A DNA stretch of 64,000 nucleotides from an uncultured Porphyromonadaceae bacterium (GCA_946414395.1 CAMKOE010000010.1:1-64000); one strand, 5' to 3'; positions 34,590-43,829 are shown, counted from the first letter of the stretch. The notes: generated by a model not told the origin, from the letters alone. Program-made: numbers and translations.

Positions 34590-36113
34590 TTATTCAAATG
34601 AGTTCTGCTTCAAGAAGTTGACCTCTTCCTGGGTGAGGTAGCGCCAGCGGCCACGCGGCAGGTTCTTCTTGGTGAGGCCGGCAAAATAGACGCGGTCGAG
34701 TTTCACCACATGATAACCCAGCGATTCAAAGATGCGGCGCACGACGCGGTTGCGACCCGAGTGGATCTCGATACCGGCCTGCTTGCGGTCGGTGGGCGAG
34801 ACGTAACTGACGGCGTCGGCGTGGATGGGACCGTCGTCGAGTTCAACACCGTCGGCAATGTGCTGCATGTCTTCCTCGCTGATGGGCTTGTCGGTCCACA
34901 CTTGATAGATTTTCTTCTTGACATACTGGGGATGAGCCAGTTTGGCAGCCAGATCGCCGTCGTTGGTGAGCAGGAGCACGCCCGTGGTGTTGCGGTCGAG
35001 ACGGCCGACGGGATAGATGCGCTCTTCACAGGCACCCTTCACGAGGTCCATGACGGTCTTGCGGCCGTTGGGATCGTCGCTGGTGGTGACGGTGTCCTTG
35101 GGCTTGTTGAGCAGCACGTAGCACTTCTTCTCGGTGGTCACTACCTGGTCGTTATATTCAACGATGTCCTTGGGCGTGATCTTCAGGCCGAGTTCGGTCA
35201 CTACATTGCCGTTTACCTTGACGAGACCCTTCTGGATGTATTCATCGGCCACACGGCGTGAGCAGATGCCGGCATTGGCCATGAACTTGTTCAAGCGGAT
35301 CTCCATGTTGGGATCGATAGCGGGCTCCTCATAGAAAATGCGTTGGGGCTTGGGCGTGAAGCGCATCTGTGGCTTGGGACCCTGGCGCTTGGGACGCTGC
35401 TGGTAACCACCCTGCTGGCGCTGCTGGTATCCGCCCTGCTGGCGCTGCTGGTATCCGCCCTGCTGGCGCTGCTGGTAACCACCCTGCTGGCGCTGTTGGT
35501 ATCCGCCTTGCTGGCGCTGCTGGTATCCGCCCTGCTGGCGCTGCTGGTAACCACCCTGCTGGCGCTGCTGGTAACCACCCTGGCGCTGCTGGTAACCACC
35601 CTGGCGCTGCTGGTATCCACCCTGGCGCTGCTGGTAACCACCCTGGCGGGGCTGATAACCACCCTGGCGCTGCTGGTAACCACCCTGGCGGGGCTGGTAT
35701 CCGCCCTGACGGGGCTGGTAGCCACCCTGCTGCTCGGCATTCATGTTGGTACCCTCTGCATTGGTGGTGTCTTGTTCACCCTCGGCCTGGGGTTGGGGGT
35801 AATGCTGTTGGTAACGGGGCTGGTATCCACCCTGGCGCTGCTGGTAGCCGCGCTGATAACCGCCCTGGCGCTGCTGATAGCCGCCTTGACGCTGATAACC
35901 ACCCTGACGATGGTAGCCGCCCTGCTGACGGGGCTGGTAACCTCCCTCTTGCTGCTGATAGCCTTCGGGGGTTGAAGTCTCTTCTCCCTGATGAGTCTCA
36001 TGGGCGCTATATTCCACTTTCTCATAGCGACCACTCTCTAAGTTCTCTTCCAGATTGGCACTTGTTTCACCGATTCTAGGCCTTTTCGGTTTCTTGAAAT
36101 TCTCGTCCATCAT
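34590..36113 (-). CDS. 23S rRNA pseudouridine synthase (RluB/RsuA type) with QGGYQ-repeat extension
   Basis: A 507-residue protein. The C-terminal 240 residues are the enzyme: S4 RNA-binding domain (RLNKFMANAGICSRRVADEY at about 273) and the RsuA-family catalytic domain with GRLDRNTTGVLLLTNDGD near 375 (catalytic Asp in GRLDRNT). The N-terminal 270 residues are acidic at first, then built of about 20 copies of a 7-9-residue unit (QQRQGGYQ variants). This is an unstructured, Gln/Gly/Tyr/Arg-rich tail of the kind that drives RNA binding or condensation. A similar extension is known from related Bacteroidales enzymes, but the copy number here is large. Confidence 0.92.
   Translation of the reverse strand: MMDENFKKPKRPRIGETSANLEENLESGRYEKVEYSAHETHQGEETSTPEGYQQQEGGYQPRQQGGYHRQGGYQRQGGYQQRQGGYQRGYQQRQGGYQPRYQQHYPQPQAEGEQDTTNAEGTNMNAEQQGGYQPRQGGYQPRQGGYQQRQGGYQPRQGGYQQRQGGYQQRQGGYQQRQGGYQQRQQGGYQQRQQGGYQQRQQGGYQQRQQGGYQQRQQGGYQQRQQGGYQQRQQGGYQQRPKRQGPKPQMRFTPKPQRIFYEEPAIDPNMEIRLNKFMANAGICSRRVADEYIQKGLVKVNGNVVTELGLKITPKDIVEYNDQVVTTEKKCYVLLNKPKDTVTTSDDPNGRKTVMDLVKGACEERIYPVGRLDRNTTGVLLLTNDGDLAAKLAHPQYVKKKIYQVWTDKPISEEDMQHIADGVELDDGPIHADAVSYVSPTDRKQAGIEIHSGRNRVVRRIFESLGYHVVKLDRVYFAGLTKKNLPRGRWRYLTQEEVNFLKQNSFE
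35399..35960 (-). repeat. Coding tandem repeat (QGGYQQRQ units)
   Basis: Units of 21-27 bp with the core CTGGTAACCACCCTG repeat about 20 times inside the pseudouridine synthase gene, most regular between 35399 and 35720. Such arrays change length easily. Confidence 0.85.
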
Positions 36114-36332
36114 TGCTAAGTTTTTTGGTTAGAGTTTTGTTTTATAATAATTGTTGTGGCCTCTCGGCCGTTTTTTAGTAAAGAGTAATGTGTTGAAATA
36201 CAATTACAAAATAATTAGTTCTTTCTCATTAATAAATAACGAGCAAAATGCAATTTTAGGGTATGCACTATCCAGATTTAATGTTTTTTAATGCGGCAGT
36301 GCTCACGCTAAAGTGTCACGTTGTTAATGTTG
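36114..36332. other. AT-rich upstream region of the pseudouridine synthase gene
   Basis: Noncoding and AT-rich; probably carries that gene's promoter, but I see no full consensus match. Confidence 0.3.
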
Positions 36333-36407
36333 TGGGCAGTGAGGGATTCGAACCCCCGACCCTCTGCTTGTAAGGCAGATGCTCTGAACCAACTGCGCTA
36401 ACTGCCC
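36333..36407 (-). tRNA. tRNA-Val (anticodon TAC)
   Basis: 75 nt. The acceptor is GGGCAGT with ACTGCCC; the anticodon stem TCTGC/GCAGA encloses CTTACAA, giving TAC; the T-arm has GTTCGAATC. It stands alone. CCA is not encoded. Confidence 0.95.
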
Positions 36408-36545
36408 GTGTTAGCCTCTTTCTCATTAAAAGCACTGCAAAATTACTCCAAAGTTTTTATATACCCAAATAATTAAGATTTTTTATTTGTCGTGCATCAT
36501 CAAGTAACCATCCGGCCAATGCGCATCATCCAAATTCATGCCCTG

Positions 36546-36576
36546 AGTCGCCAAGCCGCTAAGTATTTAATATTAA
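36546..36576 (-). repeat. Dispersed TTAGCGGCTTGGCGACT repeat, copy 1
   Basis: 31 nt, the reverse complement of 44004-44034 with one mismatch. It reads TTAATATTAAATACTTAG, then CGGCTTGGCGACT. Confidence 0.8.
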
Positions 36577-36688
36577 GGCTTTATCATTTGTTGTCAAGCG
36601 GGAATCGGGGAGTTGCATGTCAGTGTCAAGAAGAAATGAATGAAGATTAGGAATACTTAATGTGAACACCTTTAATAATAAATAATGC

Positions 36689-36716
36689 CTTGGCGGCTTC
36701 GCGACTTTGCGTTAGA
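36689..36716 (+). repeat. Dispersed repeat, diverged copy 2
   Basis: CTTGGCGGCTTCGCGACTTT, then GCGTTAGA, matches 44017-44044 with a few changes. Confidence 0.6.
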
Positions 36717-36804
36717 CTCGACAGGCTACATGGTCATGTCGCCAGGCGACTATATTAACCGATGCCTCTCGTCATGCCGATATGTCTCAAGAAGATGTGC
36801 AAAA

Positions 36805-36835
36805 AATGGAGGCGCTCGTCACGAGTACCTCCATT
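36805..36835 (-). terminator. Terminator of mdh
   Basis: AATGGAGG (36805-36812) pairs with CCTCCATT (36828-36835), with an inner CTCGT/ACGAG. On the minus strand TTTTTT follows directly. Confidence 0.85.
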
Positions 36836-36909
36836 CTACTAATAAAACTTATAGTATGAAAACTATCTTTACGGCGTTGTTGTGGCAACGTTACGATAGG
36901 GTGATGTTA

Positions 36910-37899
36910 TCACAGGTTCGGGTTGATCTTGTTCCACTCGCTGATGGGGGGAACGATGCCCAGTTCTACCAACTCGTCGCGCATCTTGCACAGGTGCTCG
37001 TAACTGGCGTCGAGTTTAGCGTTCTCCTCGGGAGTGCCCTGGGGAACCTTGTAGGTTGCGCCGTTCTCGTCCAGAACGGTGTCCATGGCCATCATGATGT
37101 GGTCATACTTGTCGTTGCTCACGTAGGTGCCAACGGGGAAGCGGAACTTCTCGCCGCCCATGACCGAACGGATCATCTCTACCGACATCTGGGCCGGGCT
37201 CTGGAATGAACTGCGGCCGCGCAGTTCGATGATCTTGGCGCCACCCTTGGTGACGTCGGTCTTCATCTGCTCCCACTCCTCGACGGGGAACTCGTCGGTG
37301 CCGATGATGTCGGTCAACTTGCGGCCAGCGATCTCGACATGGCTGCCGAACACTGCCATCTGCTCACCGTGGCCACCATAGGTAGCGCAGCCGGTGATCT
37401 CGTTGCGCAGCACGTTGAACTTCTTGGCCAGCGCGCTCTGCAGGCGGGTGGTGTCAAGGGCGGCCAGGGTGGTCACCTGGTTGGGCTTCAAGCCGCTATA
37501 GAGCAGGGTTACCAGACCCGTCAGGTCGGCGGGGTTGAAGATGATGATGACGTGCTTCACGTCGGGGCAATAGGTCTTGATGTCCTTGCCCAGGCCCTCG
37601 GCGATCTCGCAGTTGCCCTTGAGCAGGTCCTCGCGGGTCATGCCGGCCTTGCGGGGAGCGCCACCGCTCGAGATGATGTACTTAGCACCGGTGAATGCCT
37701 CTTTGGGGTCGGTGGTTGCAGTGATAGTCACATCATTGAAACCGCTCTGGCGCATCTCCTCGGCCACGCCCTCGGGCGAGAATACGTCATACAAGCAGAT
37801 GTTGCTGGTCAAGCCCATCGTCAGGGCGGTCTGTACCATGTTAGAGCCGATCATGCCGGCGGCGCCGACGATGACCAATTTGTCGTTAGTTAATGCCAT
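36910..37899 (-). CDS. mdh: Malate dehydrogenase
   Basis: A 329-residue NAD-dependent oxidoreductase interconverting malate and oxaloacetate. The dinucleotide fold starts at LVIVGAAGMIGSNM. Catalytic features are the SSGGAPRKAGMTREDLLKGN loop and ATYGGHGEQMAVF with the catalytic His. In anaerobic Bacteroidales it works in the reductive branch to fumarate and succinate. A TACCTTTG box at 37964-37957 is a probable promoter element; a strong terminator follows. Confidence 0.95.
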   Translation of the reverse strand: MALTNDKLVIVGAAGMIGSNMVQTALTMGLTSNICLYDVFSPEGVAEEMRQSGFNDVTITATTDPKEAFTGAKYIISSGGAPRKAGMTREDLLKGNCEIAEGLGKDIKTYCPDVKHVIIIFNPADLTGLVTLLYSGLKPNQVTTLAALDTTRLQSALAKKFNVLRNEITGCATYGGHGEQMAVFGSHVEIAGRKLTDIIGTDEFPVEEWEQMKTDVTKGGAKIIELRGRSSFQSPAQMSVEMIRSVMGGEKFRFPVGTYVSNDKYDHIMMAMDTVLDENGATYKVPQGTPEENAKLDASYEHLCKMRDELVELGIVPPISEWNKINPNL

Positions 37900-38080
37900 G
37901 ATTTGTTTCCTCTTTCTTATTTAATCTTTAATAATTACGTTGAAATTTTACCACCGCAAAGGTAGTGCTTTTTTTTGGGAGAGCCACAAGCAAAATGCAA
38001 CTTATTATGATTAAATATTGTGAAATCGGCCCCAATGCGTGACAAAATGACTAACTTTGCCCTCTCAACGATTAAGGTTC

Positions 38081-38710
38081 ATGGAACAGGAATTTGCATC
38101 AAGGTTATTGGAGTCGGCGGTCAGTGAGTTCGCCAAGTTGCCGGGCATCGGCCGCAAGACGGCCCTGCGACTCGTGCTGCACTTGTTGAAGCAGGACGAG
38201 CAGGAGGCGGTCAACTTTGGCGAGGCGATCATCAAGATGCGCCGCGAGATACGCTATTGCAAGGTGTGCCACAACATCAGCGAGACCGAGGTGTGTCCCA
38301 TCTGCAGCAACCCGTCGCGTGACGCGAGCACCATCTGCGTCGTCGAGAACGTCAAGGACGTGATGAGCATCGAGAACACCCACCAGCACCATGGCCTGTA
38401 CCACGTGCTGGGCGGCCTCATTTCGCCCATGGACGGCATCGGCCCCAGTGACATCGAGGTCGATAGCCTGGAGCAGCGCGTGCGTGAGGGTGGAGTGAAG
38501 GAGGTAATCCTGGCCCTGAGCGCGACGATGGAGGGCGACACCACCAACTTCTACATCTTTCGCCGCCTGGCCCCGTACCCCGACGTCAAAATCACCATCC
38601 TGGCGCGCGGCGTGAGCGTGGGCAACGAGATCGAGTACACCGACGAGTTGACCCTGGGCCGCTCCATCATGAACCGCACCCTCTTCAGCGACACCTTCCA
38701 CAAGGAATAA
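38081..38710 (+). CDS. recR: Recombination mediator RecR
   Basis: A 209-residue protein of the RecFOR pathway, which loads RecA at gaps. It shows the HhH segment [18 protein letters not shown], the four-Cys zinc finger CKVC...CPIC (residues about 57-72), and a Toprim domain with [14 protein letters not shown]. The start at 38081 is chosen because a TAACTTTG promoter box lies at 38052-38059, inside a longer upstream frame. Confidence 0.95.
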   Translation: MEQEFASRLLESAVSEFAKLPGIGRKTALRLVLHLLKQDEQEAVNFGEAIIKMRREIRYCKVCHNISETEVCPICSNPSRDASTICVVENVKDVMSIENTHQHHGLYHVLGGLISPMDGIGPSDIEVDSLEQRVREGGVKEVILALSATMEGDTTNFYIFRRLAPYPDVKITILARGVSVGNEIEYTDELTLGRSIMNRTLFSDTFHKE

Positions 38711-38735
38711 ACGTTAAAAGTGAAAACAATAAATT

Positions 38736-38971
38736 GTATTTCTTGTCTTTCTTGTTTTCCTTTTATAGACAGCCGGCGATAGTTTAACAACAATAAATAC
38801 AATAAGAACAATTTTATATAAATCTGATTTACAATAAATAGTATTTCTTGTACTTCTTGTTTTCCTTTTACAGACAGTCCGAGTTAGATTAACAACAATA
38901 AATACAATAAGAACAATTTTTATATACAACTGATTTACAATTAATTGTATTTCTTGTACTTCTTGTTTTCA
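38736..38971. repeat. Tandem 105-bp repeat downstream of recR
   Basis: Units start with GTATTTCTTGT at 38736, 38841 and 38947 (period 105-106 bp; two full copies plus a 25-nt part). Shared words include TTCTTGTTTTCCTTTTA, AACAACAATAAATACAATAA and TGATTTACAAT. The array is AT-rich and noncoding. Frames across it are only copies of the repeat. Confidence 0.85.
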
Positions 38972-39012
38972 TAATAAAATAATAAAACGATAGTGAGTGT
39001 CGTTTCTAGATT

Positions 39013-39153
39013 ATGGCCGATAACGATTTTGCATACCGCCAGGAGGACGCCGAGAAGCGCCGTCGCCGCCGCGAGCAGGAGCGGCAGCGCCGCCTGCGCC
39101 ACGCCCGCGAGGAATACATCAAGAAGAAACAACAACAACATCAAGAAGACTAG
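39013..39153 (+). CDS. Tiny charged protein, 46 residues
   Basis: Translates as MADNDFAYRQEDAEKRRRRR, then EQERQRRLRHAREEYIKKKQ and QQHQED. It is a highly charged, probably helical peptide of unknown function. It is GC-rich with coding-type composition, unlike the AT-rich repeat just before it, and its stop is only 2 nt from the ATG of the membrane-protein gene at 39156. That supports a real coupled gene. Small basic helical proteins of this type may bind RNA or ribosomes, but I cannot name it. Confidence 0.7.
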   Translation: MADNDFAYRQEDAEKRRRRREQERQRRLRHAREEYIKKKQQQHQED

Positions 39154-39155
39154 TA

Positions 39156-40013
39156 ATGAAGATCAAGGACATACTTGGCAGGGCCTACAATGCATTGGAA
39201 TTTGTGGTGGTTATCGCCACCATGATCTATATTGTGGCGATGCGTTTTGGCGATGTGACTCATGACCGCATCGAGTATCTGGACCGATGGGAATATTCGA
39301 TCATCGGGTTGGCATGGCTGTTTTTCATCGGTCTGCCCATCATCCTTATCTATCTCATTTCGCTTGTCCGTGCCATCCCCTTGCGCAACACCCGGCAAAA
39401 GACCATGATGGCCTTGCATGTGCTGAACGTGGCCTTGTGGGTCATTTTCTACCTGGCGCTGCCCAAGTCAGAACCTTGCACTGCCGCACAGATGGAGGCA
39501 CATTACTTGTCCCATCACGACGAGATTCACGACCTGATCGCTTACACCAAAAGTTGCCTCGACGACTCCACCACCATCGACTATCAGGCCGAGGGCGAAA
39601 CGATTGACCGACTGATGGTGTGTTGCCCCCGTGGGTGCTGGCATGACATGATGAATAACCAAAGCATGAAAGATTTAACACTGTCAAGTGTAGGGATTAC
39701 ACCCGCTCAGTTCGACACTATCAATGCCAAGATGAGGCAGGCAGGCGTGATCGGCTTCGAGATTAACCGCAACGGCAGGGAGCATCAGTCCTATGTCAAG
39801 TTCCGTCGTTATGGCACCACCCTCTACCAGTACGTCATTATCCACGACCCCAGCCAGTACATCGACACCCACGGTGCCCCGCTCGACGTCCAGTACGGCA
39901 TTCCCTATAACGACAGCATCCTGTTTCAGAGCGCCGGCAACCTCGTCTGTCACCGATTCCCCGACCTCGACCAATACCTCAATAAGAGGCAAAAGGCTCC
40001 CGATGGCCAGTGA
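39156..40013 (+). CDS. Membrane protein of unknown function
   Basis: A 285-residue protein with three membrane helices in the N-terminal 110 residues (about 13-30, 48-70, 85-105), then a soluble region of about 170 residues with several Cys (SCLDD, CCPRGCWHD). I do not recognize a family. It is coupled to the tiny gene upstream and followed by a terminator. Confidence 0.8.
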   Translation: MKIKDILGRAYNALEFVVVIATMIYIVAMRFGDVTHDRIEYLDRWEYSIIGLAWLFFIGLPIILIYLISLVRAIPLRNTRQKTMMALHVLNVALWVIFYLALPKSEPCTAAQMEAHYLSHHDEIHDLIAYTKSCLDDSTTIDYQAEGETIDRLMVCCPRGCWHDMMNNQSMKDLTLSSVGITPAQFDTINAKMRQAGVIGFEINRNGREHQSYVKFRRYGTTLYQYVIIHDPSQYIDTHGAPLDVQYGIPYNDSILFQSAGNLVCHRFPDLDQYLNKRQKAPDGQ

Positions 40014-40063
40014 AACCAGTCATTGTTACCATCAAAATCAGATTTTTTCACAAGAATCCTCGT

Positions 40064-40107
40064 TTTGTTTCTGAAATGCAGCATTTTTGCATCGTTTCAG
40101 AAACAAA
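40064..40107 (+). terminator. Terminator between the membrane-protein gene and miaA
   Basis: 13-bp perfect arms, TTTGTTTCTGAAA (40064-40076) and TTTCAGAAACAAA (40095-40107), with an inner TGCA/TGCA. It is between convergent genes and could serve both. Confidence 0.75.
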
Positions 40108-40128
40108 TCATTTGTTGTACGTGTTGTC

Positions 40129-41076
40129 TTATTGGTTGCCTTGGTTGTCTGATGAGAGGGCGGTGGCGAGGTGGAGGACCTGGGTGGTGAAGTCGTCGGG
40201 AGTGAGGGTGCTGGAGAGCCAGTGGATGGGGGTGCCGCGTTTTTCCATGCCGCGGAACCAGGTCATCTGGCGCTTGGCGAACTGGTGGATGGCGATCTCG
40301 AGTTGGCGGAACATCTCTTCCTCGGTCAACTGGCCGATGACGTATTGGGTGACGAATTTGTATTCCAGACCATAGTATATCAAGTCCTCGGGGGCAATAC
40401 CCTCATCGTTGATGAGGCGGCGCACCTCGTCGATCATGCCCTCGTCCAGACGGGCCCGCAGGCGGCGGCTGATGCGTTCACGGCGCGTGTCGCGATCGAC
40501 TTCCACGCCGATGACCAGAGCGTTCTCCATGGGATGAGGCTCGGTGAGTGCCTTCAACTCGGGGTGCTGCTCATAGTAGCGGCAGATCTCGATGGCGCGC
40601 GTGGCGCGTGCCACGGTGTCGATGTCGCTGTTGTTGCGCAGGGTCTTCATCGTCTTGAGCAGGGCAGTCAACTCTTCTAATGACTTGCCGGCCAGTTCGG
40701 CCCGTAGTGCCTCGTTGCGGGGCACGGGTGGCAACTTGATGCCCTTGACGACAGTCTCGACATACATCCCCGTGCCACCACACATGATGACGGGCTTGCC
40801 GCGACCGCGGATGTCGTCATAGGCCCGCTCGAAGTCCTCCAGAAACTCGTACAGGCTGTAGCGGTAGCCCGCGGGGCGGATGTCGATCAGGTGATAGGGC
40901 ACGTCGCCATACTCGGCCAGGTCCTTGCCTGTGCCGATGTCCATGCCGCGGTAGATCTGCCGCGAGTCGGCGCTGATGATCTCGCCGCCGATGGCCTGGG
41001 CCAGATGCACGGCGCGCGCCGTCTTGCCCGTCGCCGTCGGCCCCGTCACTACAAAGAACACATCCTTATAATCCAT
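40129..41076 (-). CDS. miaA: tRNA dimethylallyltransferase
   Basis: A 315-residue enzyme that adds dimethylallyl to A37 of tRNAs reading UNN codons. The P-loop is GPTATGKT near residue 12, followed by EIISADSRQIYRGMDIGTGK, the DIRPAGYRYSLYEF segment, GGTGMYVETVVKG, and the C-terminal FRQLEIAIHQFAKRQMTWFR. Length is typical. It lies downstream of no other gene in its unit. Confidence 0.96.
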   Translation of the reverse strand: MDYKDVFFVVTGPTATGKTARAVHLAQAIGGEIISADSRQIYRGMDIGTGKDLAEYGDVPYHLIDIRPAGYRYSLYEFLEDFERAYDDIRGRGKPVIMCGGTGMYVETVVKGIKLPPVPRNEALRAELAGKSLEELTALLKTMKTLRNNSDIDTVARATRAIEICRYYEQHPELKALTEPHPMENALVIGVEVDRDTRRERISRRLRARLDEGMIDEVRRLINDEGIAPEDLIYYGLEYKFVTQYVIGQLTEEEMFRQLEIAIHQFAKRQMTWFRGMEKRGTPIHWLSSTLTPDDFTTQVLHLATALSSDNQGNQ

Positions 41077-41100
41077 CTGCTGATTGATGTGAATTGTTGT

Positions 41101-41170
41101 GAAGACAAGAAAGACAAGAAGGACAAAAGTATTATATAAAAAAATTGTCTTTGTTGTCTTTCTTGTCTTC
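41101..41170 (-). terminator. Long palindrome after the DPP-IV gene
   Basis: Perfect 16-bp arms, GAAGACAAGAAAGACA (41101-41116) and TGTCTTTCTTGTCTTC (41155-41170), around an AT-rich centre. It lies 12 nt past the DPP-IV stop and 25 nt before the miaA start. Its TTCTTGT words resemble the 105-bp array near 38.7 kb. Confidence 0.6.
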
Positions 41171-41181
41171 TAATAGGTCAT

Positions 41182-43350
41182 TTACTTGAGGTGCTGGTCG
41201 TAGAACTCCAGGGCGCGCTTGTAGACCACGTAGCGGGCCGAGCAATCGCGGATGCTGTGGTTCATGTTGGGGAAGACCATCATGTCGCAGGTGCGGTTCA
41301 TGTCCACGAGTTTGGACACATACTGCATCGAGTTGACGATGTGCACGTTGTCATCGGCGCTGCCAAACATGATGAGCACGCGGCCGTTGAGGTTCTCTGC
41401 ACGGTTGAGCGGGAAGTTGCTGTAACCCTCGGGGTTCTCCTGGGGCGTGCGCATGTAGCGCTCGGTGTAGATGCTGTCATAGAAGCGCCACGTGGTCACC
41501 GGGGCGATGCTCACGCCGCAGGCATAGTTGCTGCCCGGCTCGCTCATCGCCATGAGCGTCTGGAAACCGCCGTAACTCCATCCCATGATGCCGATGTGCT
41601 CACCATCGACCCACGGCTGGCTGGCCATGTATTGGGCGGCTGCCACGGCGTCCTCGGTCTCATATTTGCCCAGGTTCAGGTAGGTCACCGACTCAAACTC
41701 CTTGCCCCTGAAGCCCGTGCCGCGGCTATCGACCTCACACACGATGTAGCCCTGGGTGGCAAAGTACTGTTCCCAACCCATGCGCCACTTGTTGAGCACC
41801 TCCTGTGAGCCGGGGCCGTTGTAATGCTCCATGATGACGGGATATTTCTTTGTCGGGTCAAAGTCCACCGGCTTGATCATGTAGCCGTTGAGCGTGTAGC
41901 CGTCGTGCTCCATGGTGAAGAATTCCTTCTTGGGCACATCCACGGCGGTGTAGCGGCGGGCATACTCCTCATTGAGTTGCAGGTCGCGCACGCGGCGGCC
42001 CTTGCGGTCATAGATGCGGTACTGGTTGGGCGTCGAGGCGTCGCTATACACGCCGACGTAGTAACTGAAGTCGCCGTTGAACATGGCCGATGCTGTGCCC
42101 TGGCCGTCGGCCGTCGAGGGCGCCAGACGGGTCACTTTACCCTTGGCGTCCACACACTCGACCACGCGGTTGAGCGGGCCGCAAGAGGCCTGGTAGTAGA
42201 ATCGCTTTGTGGCCTTGTCATAGCCGTAGAACTGCGAGATGATGCGGTTGTCATCGCTGGTCAACTGGCGCATCAGGTTGCCCTGCAGGTCATACTGGTA
42301 GAGTTGCATGTAGCCCGAGCGCTCGCTGGGAATGACAAAGAAGTCTTTCTCGTACTGCACCTGCTGGCTGGTCTCGGCATCGACCCAGGTGTCCGACGTC
42401 TCGTGATAGACCTCGTGGGCATGATTGGTCCTGGGGTTGACGGCATAGATGCGCAGGTCGTTCTGGTGACGGTTCAGGCGCTGCACCATCAGTCGGTTGG
42501 GGTCGGGACTGAAGGTGATGTGGCACACGTAGTCCTCCTCGTCAAGGGGCACGTTGAGTTTCTTGAAAGTGCCATCGATCACGTCATAGCAGTGAACGCT
42601 CACCACCGAGTTCTTCTCGCCGGCCACGGGATACTTGAAGTCGTAGCGCCCGGGGTAGAGCGCATACTCGTCACGCGGGTTGCACGTGCCCTGATAGATA
42701 ACCATCGACGCCATCTTGACCTGGCTCTCGTCCCAGCGCAGGAAGGCCAGCGAGCGGCTGTCGCTCGACCAGTTGAGGGTGTTGAGCATGCCCAGTTCCT
42801 CCTGATAGACCCAGTCGGGCACGCCGTAGATGATGTTGTTCTTCTTGCCGTCATGGGTCACCTGCACGGTCGTGCCGTCCACCAGGTTGCGAACATACAC
42901 GTTATTGTCCTTGACATAGGCAACGCGCTTTCCGTCGGGCGAGAGGGTGGCGATCTCCTCACCGCCTCCGTCGCTCAGGGCCTTCATCGTCTTGTTCTTC
43001 AGGTCATAAACGTAGTAGTCGGCGCTGAAACTGTAGCGGTATATCTCCTTGGAATTGTTCCACAGCAGGACGTAGGCGCCGTCGGCCGTCACCTCAAAGT
43101 CGTCCCAGCCCGTAGCCATCTCGTTGCTCGTGTCCACCAGCACGCTCTCGTCGCCCTTGGCATAACTGATGCGGTTGATCGCGTTGCCGTCATCGCTCAG
43201 GCGGTAGAAGTAGCGGCCGTCACTCTTGGAGGGTTGCATCGCTCCGATGCCCTTGGGCGAATTGCCCTTCAACACGCATTCCTCAAGCGTCAGTGCGCTT
43301 GCACCCATGGCGACAAGTAGGGTCGCAAGAGTTAAAAGTATTTTTTTCAT
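41182..43350 (-). CDS. Dipeptidyl-peptidase IV-type serine peptidase
   Basis: A 722-residue exported S9B peptidase that removes N-terminal dipeptides, typically after Pro. The signal peptide is residues 1-19. An N-terminal beta-propeller (about 40-480) is followed by the alpha/beta-hydrolase domain with Ser in GWSYGGFQ, Asp in GSADDNVH and His in NMNHSI. The DPP-IV Glu signature QEELGMLN is present near residue 195. It helps take up host or dietary peptides. It is expressed apart from bcp, which lies 24 nt upstream on the same strand and may share a transcript. Confidence 0.94.
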   Translation of the reverse strand: MKKILLTLATLLVAMGASALTLEECVLKGNSPKGIGAMQPSKSDGRYFYRLSDDGNAINRISYAKGDESVLVDTSNEMATGWDDFEVTADGAYVLLWNNSKEIYRYSFSADYYVYDLKNKTMKALSDGGGEEIATLSPDGKRVAYVKDNNVYVRNLVDGTTVQVTHDGKKNNIIYGVPDWVYQEELGMLNTLNWSSDSRSLAFLRWDESQVKMASMVIYQGTCNPRDEYALYPGRYDFKYPVAGEKNSVVSVHCYDVIDGTFKKLNVPLDEEDYVCHITFSPDPNRLMVQRLNRHQNDLRIYAVNPRTNHAHEVYHETSDTWVDAETSQQVQYEKDFFVIPSERSGYMQLYQYDLQGNLMRQLTSDDNRIISQFYGYDKATKRFYYQASCGPLNRVVECVDAKGKVTRLAPSTADGQGTASAMFNGDFSYYVGVYSDASTPNQYRIYDRKGRRVRDLQLNEEYARRYTAVDVPKKEFFTMEHDGYTLNGYMIKPVDFDPTKKYPVIMEHYNGPGSQEVLNKWRMGWEQYFATQGYIVCEVDSRGTGFRGKEFESVTYLNLGKYETEDAVAAAQYMASQPWVDGEHIGIMGWSYGGFQTLMAMSEPGSNYACGVSIAPVTTWRFYDSIYTERYMRTPQENPEGYSNFPLNRAENLNGRVLIMFGSADDNVHIVNSMQYVSKLVDMNRTCDMMVFPNMNHSIRDCSARYVVYKRALEFYDQHLK

Positions 43351-43373
43351 AATCGATGAATGTCTCTTATCTG

Positions 43374-43829
43374 TTAACTGTTGACTAATTCCAGAATCTG
43401 GTTGGCGCTATCCTTGGTCTTCACTTTGTCGATGATGTGGGTGACAACGCCCTGCTCATCGATGATGAATGTTGTGCGCACGGTGCCCATATAGGTGCGG
43501 CCGGCCATCTTCTTCTCGCGCCATACCCCGAAGGCCTGATTGAGCCGCGTGTCCTCGTCGGCGATGAGCGGGAACGGCAGGCTGTACTTCTCGGCAAACT
43601 TCTGGTGGCTCTTGGCGCTGTCCTTGCTCACGCCCAGCAGTGCAAAGCCCGCCCGCTTGAGCGCGCCATAGCCATCGGCCAGACTGCAGGCCTCGGCCGT
43701 GCAGCCGGGTGTACTGTCCTTGGGGTAAAAATAGATGATCAGTTTCTTGCCAGCAAAGTCGCTGGCCTTCACTTCGTTGCCATTATAGTCAACTCCTAGG
43801 TCCTCTGGTATCTTGTCTCCAATCTTCAT
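43374..43829 (-). CDS. bcp: Thiol peroxidase of the Bcp/PrxQ type
   Basis: A 151-residue thioredoxin-dependent peroxiredoxin that reduces hydroperoxides. The peroxidatic Cys43 is in DSTPGCTAEAC and the resolving Cys48 is five residues later, the alpha-helical PrxQ arrangement. GVSKDSAKSHQKFAEKYSLP is the family landmark. It lies upstream of the DPP-IV gene. Confidence 0.95.
   Translation of the reverse strand: MKIGDKIPEDLGVDYNGNEVKASDFAGKKLIIYFYPKDSTPGCTAEACSLADGYGALKRAGFALLGVSKDSAKSHQKFAEKYSLPFPLIADEDTRLNQAFGVWREKKMAGRTYMGTVRTTFIIDEQGVVTHIIDKVKTKDSANQILELVNS

Larger units (their letters stand above)
36408..36804. other. Intergenic region with dispersed repeat pieces
   Basis: No gene. It holds two copies of a dispersed repeat: 36546-36576 (reverse of 44004-44034, one mismatch) and 36689-36716 (diverged forward copy). 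Confidence 0.6.

Noticed and set aside
38714-38929. A 71-codon minus-strand frame near recR
   Set aside because: It simply translates two copies of the 105-bp tandem repeat.
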